DNA from: Bacteroidota bacterium
Lineage (GTDB): Bacteria > Bacteroidota > Bacteroidia > Flavobacteriales > Weeksellaceae
Direction of reading: 5' to 3'
NCBI GenBank assembly: GCA_023388015.1
Contig: JAEWHB010000130.1
Coordinates: forward strand, 1 to 9,413
DNA: 9,413 nucleotides
Part shown: piece after piece, positions 1 to 6,330 of the stretch
Numbering within the stretch: the first letter of the stretch is position 1
How the letters are laid out: each line of letters starts with the position of its first letter
Notes under the pieces: model-generated
What the model was told of the DNA's origin: nothing
The model's database searches: none
What the model saw: only the letters and a program-made list of their open reading frames with translations
Translations under genes and position numbers: made by a program

Positions 1-1
1 T

Positions 2-568
2 TCCGGTCCGGATGCAAATGAAGATACTTATTTTGCATGGATGGTGGAGATGAATGAAAACCGTATGGCGATTACCGCTCCGCATGTTTACGGACTTGAA
101 ACCGGAAAGGTTTTCATTTACGAAAAATCAAATGACGGAACCTGGGAAGAAGTTCAGATGATTGTTCCGGAAGAAGATATCATCGAAGATTTCTTTGGGT
201 GGAGTGTTGTGTTGAACGCTGAAGAAATTATCATTGGCGCACCGCGCGATCATTTTGATGAAAATGGCGAAAACGATATGATGGATGCCGGTTCGGCTTT
301 TATTTTTACGGATAATAATCTAGGGATTTCAGAAGAAAACACGTTCATTTCGGCAGTAATTTATCCGAATCCGGCGGAGAATTTTATTCATATCAAATCC
401 TTGGAGGAGATTCAGTCGGTGGATATTTATTCGGTTACGGGACAAAAAATCATGTCTGATACGAATGCATCAATTGATATTTCGGCTTTGCCAAAAGGAA
501 ATTATTTTATTCAAATTAAATTAATGAATTCGAAAAAATCCAAAAGTTTCAAATTCATTAAAAAATAA
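2..568 (+). CDS. FG-GAP-like repeat protein with T9SS type A sorting domain, C-terminal part (5' end outside window)
   Basis: This reading frame is open from base 2, so the first in-frame ATG (41) is internal and the true start lies upstream of the window. The visible 188 residues begin with beta-propeller-like repeat sequence. The segment around GWSVVLNAEEIIIGAPRD, followed by GSAFIFT, resembles the integrin-alpha/FG-GAP type seen in flavobacterial surface proteins. The last ~75 residues form a T9SS type A sorting domain: VIYPNPAENFIHI, then VDIYSVTGQKI, then LPKGNYFIQIK and a lysine-rich end. Such domains route a Sec-exported protein through the outer membrane, where the tail is removed and the protein is released or attached to the surface. 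A signal peptide is therefore expected in the missing part. The propeller may bind a ligand or other protein, but the sequence does not show which. Family assignment of the tail is secure; that of the repeat part is moderate. Confidence 0.85.
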   Translation, partial: SGPDANEDTYFAWMVEMNENRMAITAPHVYGLETGKVFIYEKSNDGTWEEVQMIVPEEDIIEDFFGWSVVLNAEEIIIGAPRDHFDENGENDMMDAGSAFIFTDNNLGISEENTFISAVIYPNPAENFIHIKSLEEIQSVDIYSVTGQKIMSDTNASIDISALPKGNYFIQIKLMNSKKSKSFKFIKK

Positions 569-587
569 ACTTATCATTTTTGATAAG
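560..587 (-). terminator. AT-rich hairpin, possible terminator of the DUF2797 gene
   Basis: CTTATCA (570-576) and TGATAAG (581-587) form a perfect 7-bp stem around a TTTT loop. Read on the minus strand, the hairpin is followed by a T-rich stretch (TTTATTTTTT, 569 down to 560). It would therefore act on transcripts from the DUF2797 gene, which stops at 630. The stem has only two G-C pairs, so termination may be weak. It overlaps the last codons of the convergent FG-GAP gene. Confidence 0.5.
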
Positions 588-603
588 ATAGGTGGTTAGG
601 GAT

Positions 604-631
604 GGCTCGGATGTAATGTCCGGGCCTTTTT
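604..631 (+). terminator. Intrinsic terminator of the FG-GAP/T9SS gene
   Basis: GGCTCGGA (604-611) pairs with TCCGGGCC (619-626) over 8 bp with one T-G wobble and a 7-base loop, followed by five Ts (627-631). This is a standard Rho-independent terminator for the plus-strand gene ending at 568. Its T tract overlaps the stop codon of the convergent DUF2797 gene (630-632). On the minus strand the hairpin lacks a T tract, so it serves only the plus strand. Confidence 0.8.
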
Positions 632-1421
632 ATATTTCGATTTGAACATAAAAACCTTCGTGACCACGGACATTCCAGGCAGTGCCATCTTCAAAAATCC
701 AATATTGACCTTTAATTCCGACCAATATTCCTTCAAATTCCCGTTGCTTCAAAAGGTTGAGCGTTTTGATTTTTTCGGGATAACTCAAAACCGGATATTC
801 AAATGTATAAATCGAATTATCGGCCAAATAAAACCGTGATTCTGCTTCTGGAATATAAATTTTGAACAAATCTTTTTGCTGAATCAAATCTACTTCCACT
901 ACTTCATTTCTGAGCATTCGTAAATAATTAATCTTGTCAGCAACCTGATTTTTCAAGGCAACTTCAATCACACCGGCTTCGTATCGGTTGTCGGTTTTGG
1001 CGAGGATTGTGGCATAAGAAGCGCCCTGGTCAATCCATCTCGTAGGGATTTGGGTTGCCCGCGTCACGCCGACTTTCATTTCGGACGCAACCGCCAGATA
1101 AACGATGTGCGGCTGCAATTCAAATTTCTTTTCCCATTCCAAATCCCGTTTGGCAATGCCTAAATGAGCGGTGGAAAGTTCGGGGCGCAAGATGTTATCA
1201 TTGGCTTCGGGAACCGAAAAAAAACAATTTTTGCAATAACCTATACGGTAAATCTGATAATCAAGTCCGCAATTAAGACATTGATTATGTACGTGAGTAA
1301 TTTTGATTTTTTTGCCCAATTGCTGGTTTACATCCAGAAAATCATCTTTCAGATTTAAATAATAACGAATCGGATTTCCGTTTTCGGTAATCATCTTGCG
1401 AATCTGCCCTTCAAAAGTCAT
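630..1421 (-). CDS. DUF2797 domain-containing protein
   Basis: This 263-residue protein matches the layout of the DUF2797 family, which has no established function. A short N-terminal beta-rich region is followed by a probable zinc ribbon with two CxxC pairs (C48/C51 and C63/C66). The central segment (about 105-160) reads VYLA, then KVGVTR, then PTRWIDQGA, then RYEAGVIE. Its spacing is reminiscent of a GIY-YIG nuclease core, with R128 and E148 where that fold keeps its catalytic Arg and Glu. That resemblance is my inference. There is no signal peptide or membrane segment, so the protein should be cytoplasmic. The ATG at 1421 is supported by the start of a plausible domain and by only 36 bp separating it from the divergent GH3 gene. 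A zinc-binding nucleic-acid protein would fit, but the role is unknown. Confidence 0.85.
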   Translation of the reverse strand: MTFEGQIRKMITENGNPIRYYLNLKDDFLDVNQQLGKKIKITHVHNQCLNCGLDYQIYRIGYCKNCFFSVPEANDNILRPELSTAHLGIAKRDLEWEKKFELQPHIVYLAVASEMKVGVTRATQIPTRWIDQGASYATILAKTDNRYEAGVIEVALKNQVADKINYLRMLRNEVVEVDLIQQKDLFKIYIPEAESRFYLADNSIYTFEYPVLSYPEKIKTLNLLKQREFEGILVGIKGQYWIFEDGTAWNVRGHEGFYVQIEI

Positions 1422-1431
1422 TGTTTTCTTT

Positions 1432-1439
1432 TAAATTTG
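1432..1439 (+). promoter_or_regulatory. Candidate -7 promoter element (TAnnTTTG) for the GH3 gene
   Basis: TAAATTTG matches the Bacteroidota -7 consensus TAnnTTTG exactly and lies 18 bases before the GH3 start codon, so the leader would be very short. No convincing -33 TTTG partner was found at the usual spacing. The 36-bp gap must also hold the control sequences of the divergent DUF2797 gene; the best minus-strand candidate, TACTTTTA, departs from the consensus at its last base. Confidence 0.45.
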
Positions 1440-1457
1440 CTATAAAAGTAAGAAAAT

Positions 1458-2972
1458 ATGCCGGCACAGGGATTGGTCAATAAAGTAATGGAACTTCTGA
1501 TGAGTAAAAGGATGCGTCAGATTGAGAATTTTATTAAAAATCCGATTGAAACCCAAGAAAATATTTTATTCAACAATCTTTCCATCGCCCGAAATACCGA
1601 ATACGGCAAGCTTTACGGTTTCAATGAAATTGACTCGACAAATGAGTTTCAATCAAGAGTTCCGCTTGTCAAATATGAAGATTTCGAACCTTTTATCGAA
1701 AAGGCGCGGAAAGGCGTTCCCGATGTTTCTTGGAAAGGAAAAATCAAGTGGTTTGCTAAATCTTCTGGCACCACAAATGCCAAAAGTAAATTCATTCCCA
1801 TTAGTGAAGAATCTTTGGACGACTGTCATTATGCCGCCGGCAAAATGATGTTTGCCATTTATCTGCACAACCATCCCGATACCGAAATTTTCAAAAACAA
1901 AAACCTGCGATTGGGTGGCAGCAGCGAGATGTATCAGAAATACGACACCCTTTTCGGGGATTTGTCCGCGATTTTGATTGATAACCTTCCTTTTTATGCC
2001 GAATTGCGCAATACGCCCAACAAACAGATTTCGCTTATGACTGAATGGGAAACCAAAATGAAAGCGATATCCCAAGCGGTAATTCAGGAAGATATTGGTT
2101 GTCTCACGGGCGTTCCGTCCTGGATGCTTGTTTTGCTGAACAATATCTTGCAGGAAACCGGAAAAGCGAAACTGGATGAAGTCTGGCCAATGCTCGAAGT
2201 CTTTTTCCACGGCGGAATCAGCTTTAAACCTTATGAAGAAAACTACCGGAATCTCACGCATAAAAAATTGAATTTCTACGAAATTTACAATGCTTCGGAA
2301 GGGTTTTTCGGGATCCAGGACCAAAGCGATTCCAAAGATTTATTGCTATTGTTAGACAATGGAATTTTCTACGAATTCATTCCGATGGAAGAATTCGAAT
2401 CTGACAACCCAAAAATCGTTCAGTTACAGGATGTGGAAATCGGGAAAAATTATGCGATTGTGATTACCACAAACGGCGGTTTGTGGCGGTATATCATCGG
2501 TGATACAGTTAAATTTACTTCCAAAGATCCGTTCCGGATTCTGGTTTCGGGAAGAACCAAACATTTCATCAATGCGTTTGGGGAGGAACTCATCATTGAA
2601 AATGCAGAAGAAGGACTGAAACGTGCTTGTCAGGCGACAGAAGCCATTGTAAAGGAGTTTACGGCTGCACCGATTTATATGGAAGGAAATGAAAAGGGTG
2701 CGCACGAATGGTTGATTGAATTCGAAAAAATGCCGGAAGACATTGAAAAATTCACCGAATTATTGGATAATTCTCTGCAGGAATTAAATTCGGATTATGA
2801 AGCAAAACGCTATAAAAACATCACGCTCAATCAATTAAAACTAAATGTGGCACGTGAAAATTTATTCTTTGAATGGATGAAATCCCGCGGTAAGCTGGGC
2901 GGACAAAACAAAGTGCCCCGATTGGCCAATTCCAGAGAGTTTTTAGATCCTTTATTGGAAATGAATAGATAA
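1458..2972 (+). CDS. GH3 auxin-responsive promoter family protein (acyl-adenylate-forming enzyme)
   Basis: This 504-residue protein belongs to the GH3 branch of the ANL adenylate-forming superfamily. In plants, GH3 enzymes activate a carboxylic acid such as auxin or jasmonate with ATP and join it to an amino acid. The substrate of bacterial members is not established. Visible motifs are the ATP-phosphate loop SSGTTNAKSK (102-111), the YNASEG motif (277-282) in the adenine/acyl pocket, GGLWRYIIGDTV (340-351) with the ribose-binding Asp349, and GRTKHFIN (365-372) at the hinge to the C-terminal lid domain. A conserved GGQNKVPRL segment (481-489) lies near the end. Length fits bacterial GH3 proteins, all core motifs are intact, and there is no signal peptide, so a cytoplasmic enzyme is expected. 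It is divergent from the DUF2797 gene and closed by a strong terminator three bases after its stop, so it is probably transcribed alone. The family is secure; the reaction product is unknown. Confidence 0.93.
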   Translation: MPAQGLVNKVMELLMSKRMRQIENFIKNPIETQENILFNNLSIARNTEYGKLYGFNEIDSTNEFQSRVPLVKYEDFEPFIEKARKGVPDVSWKGKIKWFAKSSGTTNAKSKFIPISEESLDDCHYAAGKMMFAIYLHNHPDTEIFKNKNLRLGGSSEMYQKYDTLFGDLSAILIDNLPFYAELRNTPNKQISLMTEWETKMKAISQAVIQEDIGCLTGVPSWMLVLLNNILQETGKAKLDEVWPMLEVFFHGGISFKPYEENYRNLTHKKLNFYEIYNASEGFFGIQDQSDSKDLLLLLDNGIFYEFIPMEEFESDNPKIVQLQDVEIGKNYAIVITTNGGLWRYIIGDTVKFTSKDPFRILVSGRTKHFINAFGEELIIENAEEGLKRACQATEAIVKEFTAAPIYMEGNEKGAHEWLIEFEKMPEDIEKFTELLDNSLQELNSDYEAKRYKNITLNQLKLNVARENLFFEWMKSRGKLGGQNKVPRLANSREFLDPLLEMNR

Positions 2973-2974
2973 AA

Positions 2975-3003
2975 AAAAATGCCGCAATTGTTGCGGCATT
3001 TTT
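2975..3003. terminator. Bidirectional intrinsic terminator between GH3 and the metalloprotease
   Basis: AAAAATGCCGCAA (2975-2987) and TTGCGGCATTTTT (2991-3003) form a perfect 13-bp inverted repeat with a 3-base loop and a GC-rich core, GCCGC. On the plus strand it is followed by Ts at 2999-3003 and serves GH3. On the minus strand the run of As at 2971-2979 becomes nine Ts and serves the protease gene, whose stop is at 3020-3022. It is the strongest terminator in the window. Confidence 0.92.
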
Positions 3004-3019
3004 CAATTGAAATTATAAT

Positions 3020-4879
3020 TTATTTCTTGATTATTTTCTTTGTAACGGTTTGTCCATCCAATTTAAGCGTTAAGATATAAACGCCTTTTGGTAAATGTCC
3101 AATTTTGATGGTACCACTGTTGTTTGAAATTTTATTTGTCATAACAGTTTTACCGGAAGCATCTGTAACTGATACTGATTCAATTTTGGATTTTTGTGAA
3201 TTGATGTTCAGCACATCTGAAGTTGGGTTTGGATAGACTAAAACACCAAATGAATCACTCATTTCTTCGATTCCAAGAGCTGAGCAATCGACAATTGCTT
3301 CCCATCCGTAATTATTAATCGTAGCATTTGAAACAAAATTAATTGTAATTGCGCCGGAAGGATGTGTGGACGTAAATGATGGTCCGGGATTATTGTTTCC
3401 TGTAATTGTTCCTCCTTCAAACAAACTAGCTTCAGTGCTATCTCCATTGTAAACGTACATGAAGTCAGCATTTGTTTGTAAACCAATTCTTTGGAAAGTT
3501 AATTTTACTTTCTCGTCTGGAGAAGATGGATAGAAAGTCTTTACAAGGTTTTCATTTGAAGAATAGGAACCACCTGTTCCTCCTGTATCTGTAAATAAAG
3601 CACCGTTACAGAAGTCGCCTCCCAACAGTACGCCGGTTCTTCCACGCCCTACTACGCCATTTTCACAAACATTAATTAATTCTACTTCATAGTATTGATT
3701 CTCTGAAAAACCATCTATAGTAAATGAATTTGAAGTAATTGTTGTCCAGTTTTCATTTGGAGTAGTTCCAAATGGATATACACGGTATTTCCATTCTTCT
3801 GAAGTTCCGTCTACGAAATTAACTTGGAAAGTCCCGTTGGTATTGGGAACAATTGTAAGTTCTTCAATCGAAATATTACAATCATCTCCTGTATCTATAC
3901 AGCTGGTTCCTAAGCATGCTTTTGAATCAATGGTATTTCTAATCAAAGCAGCTGGCTGCGGGCCAAATCCGAGATTGAAATTGATTCCCACTGAAACACC
4001 ATGACAATAGCTCATGATAGTACCTCCTTCCGGCGGAATCGGGCCATTACAACCTTCATTATTCCCCCAGGCAGGACCACAACCGTCTATAGCTGTGTTA
4101 TTGCCATTCCACGCACAAGCATGTGTGTGAGGTGAACCAAATGAATGCCCCATCTCGTGTGTCATAGCCATAATGGTCCATGAATAGGTAGGAACTTCTG
4201 AATAAACAAGGCTAATCCCGGAGTAAGCATAATTATAATTTGTACACAAAGAATTTAAGTAAGCAACACTAGTTGTAGATGGCGTATTGATTAAATGTGC
4301 AATATCTCCCTCAAAATCAGTAACAGTATTCGCAAAAAGCTCTAGGTTTTGTCCATAAGTTCCGTTAAAAGGATCATCATAAGTCCATACTTTAATCATG
4401 TTTAACGCAATATCTATATCGTCATTGCTGTAAAGTGTAGCAATGTTGTTATGGACTCCGGTTAACCAGTTTACAGTATTAGCAACACTTGAACCATTAT
4501 AAAAATAAGGCTGATAAGCTACTTCATAATAAACTCTCACACAATTTGTAGAATTAGGTGAAGTCATCATTTCCGGATCAAATGAAATTTGCTCTTGCAT
4601 TTGTCTGTTGTATTCTAGATCATCTACCCCACATTCATAAGGATTTTGACCCAAAAGGTTACGATCTGAATAAGAAACGTAGTCCACCAAATCAACGGAT
4701 TTACCGAGTACAACATTCCCTAAAGCATTGGTAGAAATTACCCCCATCACATTGTCCTCAAAAAAGCTGATAGCTACCAAAGAAGAATAATCTCCGGTTA
4801 CAATACCACGATAGTATTGACCCGGTGTATAATCATGAAAGTTTCCGCTTTCATCTTTCACTTTGAACTCATCCGTCAA
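3020..4879 (-). CDS. Reprolysin-like zinc metallopeptidase, catalytic part with T9SS sorting domain (downstream fragment)
   Basis: This 619-residue frame carries the rest of the propeptide (about 1-100), then a metzincin protease domain. The zinc motif is HEMGHSFGSPH, giving ligands H241, H245 and H251 and the catalytic base E242. A Met-turn lies at TIMSYCH (M289), and several cysteines probably form disulfides. An Fn3-like region (~336-415) and a CUB-like domain (~424-532) follow. A type A T9SS tail starts at VLVYPNPTSDVLNI and ends LPKGVYILTLK...KKIIKK. Such proteins are secreted endopeptidases of flavobacteria. The frame begins with TTG and sits inside the propeptide, with no signal peptide, so it is unlikely to be a natural start. 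Translation from here would leave the enzyme in the cytoplasm. It is best read as the 3' part of the broken gene starting at 5187. Confidence 0.85.
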   Translation of the reverse strand: MTDEFKVKDESGNFHDYTPGQYYRGIVTGDYSSLVAISFFEDNVMGVISTNALGNVVLGKSVDLVDYVSYSDRNLLGQNPYECGVDDLEYNRQMQEQISFDPEMMTSPNSTNCVRVYYEVAYQPYFYNGSSVANTVNWLTGVHNNIATLYSNDDIDIALNMIKVWTYDDPFNGTYGQNLELFANTVTDFEGDIAHLINTPSTTSVAYLNSLCTNYNYAYSGISLVYSEVPTYSWTIMAMTHEMGHSFGSPHTHACAWNGNNTAIDGCGPAWGNNEGCNGPIPPEGGTIMSYCHGVSVGINFNLGFGPQPAALIRNTIDSKACLGTSCIDTGDDCNISIEELTIVPNTNGTFQVNFVDGTSEEWKYRVYPFGTTPNENWTTITSNSFTIDGFSENQYYEVELINVCENGVVGRGRTGVLLGGDFCNGALFTDTGGTGGSYSSNENLVKTFYPSSPDEKVKLTFQRIGLQTNADFMYVYNGDSTEASLFEGGTITGNNNPGPSFTSTHPSGAITINFVSNATINNYGWEAIVDCSALGIEEMSDSFGVLVYPNPTSDVLNINSQKSKIESVSVTDASGKTVMTNKISNNSGTIKIGHLPKGVYILTLKLDGQTVTKKIIKK

Positions 4880-5187
4880 AATGTCTGCTTGTACATCTGA
4901 ACCTCAATTAGTTCATTTTGGTAAGGCACTTCAATAGAAATAAATTCAGGAGAGTCATTCATAACTCTGCTTAATTGCTGTTGATTGATGTTCAGCACCG
5001 TAACGTCAGACGCAGATGTGAGGTATTTCGACATCTTGCTGGTGTCATTGTTTTTTGTAAAAAGATCATACCCAACAAAAGGTTGACTTTTTGCGTTCAT
5101 GCTCTCAATTTTCTTTGCTACCATCCGTGACTGCCCAAAGGCCAGACTGCAAGATAAAACGAGCAGGATTAAATAAAATTTTCTCAT
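4876..5187 (-). CDS. N-terminal fragment of the metalloprotease: signal peptide and start of the propeptide
   Basis: The 103-residue product starts with a clear Sec signal peptide, MRKFYLILLVLSCSLAFGQ, with likely signal peptidase I cleavage at AFG/Q. About 80 residues of propeptide follow, ending EVPYQNELIEVQMYKQTF and then TGA. I chose the ATG at 5187 rather than the longer TTG start at 5217, because that TTG is the last three bases of a TATATTTG promoter element. An ATG at 5211 would only add residues ahead of the signal peptide. On its own the fragment has no catalytic residues and would be an exported stub. Its final residues lead directly into the sequence encoded in the -1 frame downstream, so it is the 5' part of the protease gene rather than a separate protein. 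Confidence 0.75.
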   Translation of the reverse strand: MRKFYLILLVLSCSLAFGQSRMVAKKIESMNAKSQPFVGYDLFTKNNDTSKMSKYLTSASDVTVLNINQQQLSRVMNDSPEFISIEVPYQNELIEVQMYKQTF

Positions 5188-5214
5188 TTTTGTGTTAATT
5201 ATTTTAGACATATT

Positions 5215-5222
5215 CAAATATA
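5215..5222 (-). promoter_or_regulatory. Candidate -7 promoter element (TATATTTG) of the metalloprotease gene
   Basis: Read on the minus strand, TATATTTG matches the Bacteroidota -7 consensus TAnnTTTG exactly, 27 bases before the ATG at 5187. The leader between them is A-rich (ACACAAAA just before ATG) and has no Shine-Dalgarno sequence, as is usual in this phylum. A -33 TTTG at the standard distance is not evident. The element decides the start codon of the protease gene. Confidence 0.55.
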
Positions 5223-5234
5223 GGAAATTTGCAA

Positions 5235-5250
5235 GAATTAATGAATTAAT
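5235..5250. repeat. Tandem 8-bp repeat in the divergent control region
   Basis: GAATTAAT occurs twice in direct succession (5235-5242 and 5243-5250), immediately before TTAGG and the ATG of the FAD oxidoreductase gene. It also lies 12 bases upstream of the TATATTTG element of the protease gene. It could be an operator for either gene, but AT-rich short repeats arise easily by chance. Confidence 0.3.
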
Positions 5251-5255
5251 TTAGG

Positions 5256-6305
5256 ATGCTTGAATACCTCATTATAGGGCAAGGAGTTGCTGGAAGTTGT
5301 TTTGCTTTGAAGTTACTGAAAGAAGGCAAAACATTTTTGGTTGTAGATGCCAATCAAAATAAAGCATCTTCTGTCGCGGTCGGAATATATAATCCGGTTG
5401 TGCTAAAGAGATTTTCGCTGATCTGGAATGCGGAAGAACAATTAAGTCTAATGCACAAATACTTTTCGGAATTCGAAGAATTATTGGACGCAACTTTTAT
5501 TGAAGAAATTCCAACTTACCGGATTTTGAAAAATGAAGGCGAAATCAAAACCTGGAAGAAAAAATCAACAATGCCTAAACTGATTCCTTTCCTTTCAAGT
5601 GAAATTCAAAATGCTGAAAATCAAGAAATTAATTCGCCATACGGCTATGCAGAAGTCAAGCAAACCGGTAGAATTAAAATGGGAAAGTGTATTTCAAAAT
5701 TCGCTGAATATTTAGCCGAAAAAAAATTATACAGAAACGAAAGCTTTGATTATTCCGAATTAAAGATTCAAAAGGATAAAGTTATTTACAAAGACATTCA
5801 AGCACAGAAAATCGTTTTTTGTGAAGGATTTAATGTGCTTAACAATCCTTATTTCAATTATTTACCGGTAATCGGGGTGAAAGGAGAGGTTTTGGAAATA
5901 GCAACTGCATCAGAAATTCCAAAAGCCATTTGGAAAGCCCATAATTTCCTGATGCCCGAGTCGGGAAAATCCTGTCTGACGGCATCCACTTACGACCGTG
6001 ACGACCTCACTTATGAGCCAACCGAAAAGGGGCGACGTGAGATGCAGCAACATTTAGAGGAAATTTATACGGGAAATTATAAAATATCCGGACAAAAAGC
6101 GGGAATCCGGCCTACCATTGTGGATCGCCGACCCATTTTGGGGAACCATCCCAATTATCAAAACCTTTACATTCTCAATGGAATGGGAACACGCGGAACG
6201 CTTCTGGGACCCCAGATGACGGAATTTCTGTACGATTTCATTGAAAAAGAAAAACCGATTGATAAGGAAGCTGACATCAGACGATTTGATAAGTTTTTGA
6301 AATAA
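5256..6305 (+). CDS. FAD-dependent oxidoreductase (DAO family, MnmC C-domain/glycine oxidase-like)
   Basis: This 349-residue protein opens with a Rossmann FAD-binding motif, LIIGQGVAGS (Gly8, Gly10, Gly13), and an acidic residue at the end of the second strand (VVDA, D31) that would hold the adenosine ribose. The C-terminal flavin-contact segment reads GIRPTIVDRRPILGNHP, then LYILNGMGTRGTLLGP (283-319). This is characteristic of DAO-family amine or amino-acid oxidases and close in style to the FAD domain of MnmC, which acts on a modified wobble uridine in tRNA. The methyltransferase half found in fused MnmC is absent, so a tRNA role cannot be assumed. Oxidation of a small secondary or primary amine is equally possible. 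There is no signal peptide; the enzyme should be cytoplasmic. The next gene, an RDD protein, follows after 25 bp on the same strand, so the two may be co-transcribed. Confidence 0.88.
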   Translation: MLEYLIIGQGVAGSCFALKLLKEGKTFLVVDANQNKASSVAVGIYNPVVLKRFSLIWNAEEQLSLMHKYFSEFEELLDATFIEEIPTYRILKNEGEIKTWKKKSTMPKLIPFLSSEIQNAENQEINSPYGYAEVKQTGRIKMGKCISKFAEYLAEKKLYRNESFDYSELKIQKDKVIYKDIQAQKIVFCEGFNVLNNPYFNYLPVIGVKGEVLEIATASEIPKAIWKAHNFLMPESGKSCLTASTYDRDDLTYEPTEKGRREMQQHLEEIYTGNYKISGQKAGIRPTIVDRRPILGNHPNYQNLYILNGMGTRGTLLGPQMTEFLYDFIEKEKPIDKEADIRRFDKFLK

Positions 6306-6308
6306 TCC

Positions 6309-6316
6309 TATACTTG
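6309..6316 (+). promoter_or_regulatory. Possible -7-like element before the RDD gene
   Basis: TATACTTG matches the TAnnTTTG consensus at all but one defined position and sits 14 bases before the RDD start codon, in the 25-bp gap after the FAD oxidoreductase gene. It could give the RDD gene its own transcript. With one mismatch and no clear -33 element, this is only a candidate. Confidence 0.25.
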
Positions 6317-6330
6317 CAAAAAAAACTATC

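Larger units (their letters stand above)
3020..5187 (-). pseudogene. Secreted reprolysin-like (M12B) metalloprotease, full locus interrupted by a -1 frameshift
   Basis: The two minus-strand frames 4876-5187 and 3020-4879 join into one coherent protein of about 722 residues: signal peptide, propeptide, zinc protease domain, beta-sandwich domains and a T9SS tail. The frames overlap by four bases (4876-4879). Restoring one base in the A run at 4878-4881 (Ts on the coding strand) would read MYKQTF-LTDEFKV without a break, with propeptide-like sequence on both sides. As sequenced, translation from the natural start ends at a TGA after 103 residues. The cause could be a real mutation, phase variation or a homopolymer sequencing error. 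Because every other part is intact, recent loss or an error is more likely than old decay. Confidence 0.75.

Noticed and set aside
1653..2324. Long minus-strand open frame (223 codons) opposite the GH3 gene
   Set aside because: It lies wholly antisense to a gene with intact family motifs and encodes no recognisable domain. It is a shadow frame.
3010..3021. Perfect 12-bp palindrome AAATTATAATTT
   Set aside because: It is pure A/T, overlaps the protease stop codon and sits next to the strong terminator. Such palindromes are expected by chance in this base composition.
4876..4879. Translational coupling of two real genes through a TTGA stop/start overlap
   Set aside because: The downstream product would start inside the propeptide and lack a signal peptide, although it carries a T9SS tail that requires Sec export first. 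The overlap is therefore probably accidental.
4872..4890. Programmed -1 ribosomal frameshift joining the two protease frames
   Set aside because: The coding-strand bases before the stop (ACA TTT TGA) do not form an X-XXY-YYZ slippery heptamer. The first base would mismatch after slipping, and I saw no obvious stimulatory stem-loop or pseudoknot after it. A lost base is simpler.
5149..5151. Lipoprotein cleavage site at the cysteine in the protease signal peptide (LVLSCS)
   Set aside because: The residue before the small one is Leu, which does not fit the lipobox well. A normal signal peptidase I site (AFG/Q) follows, as usual for T9SS cargo.
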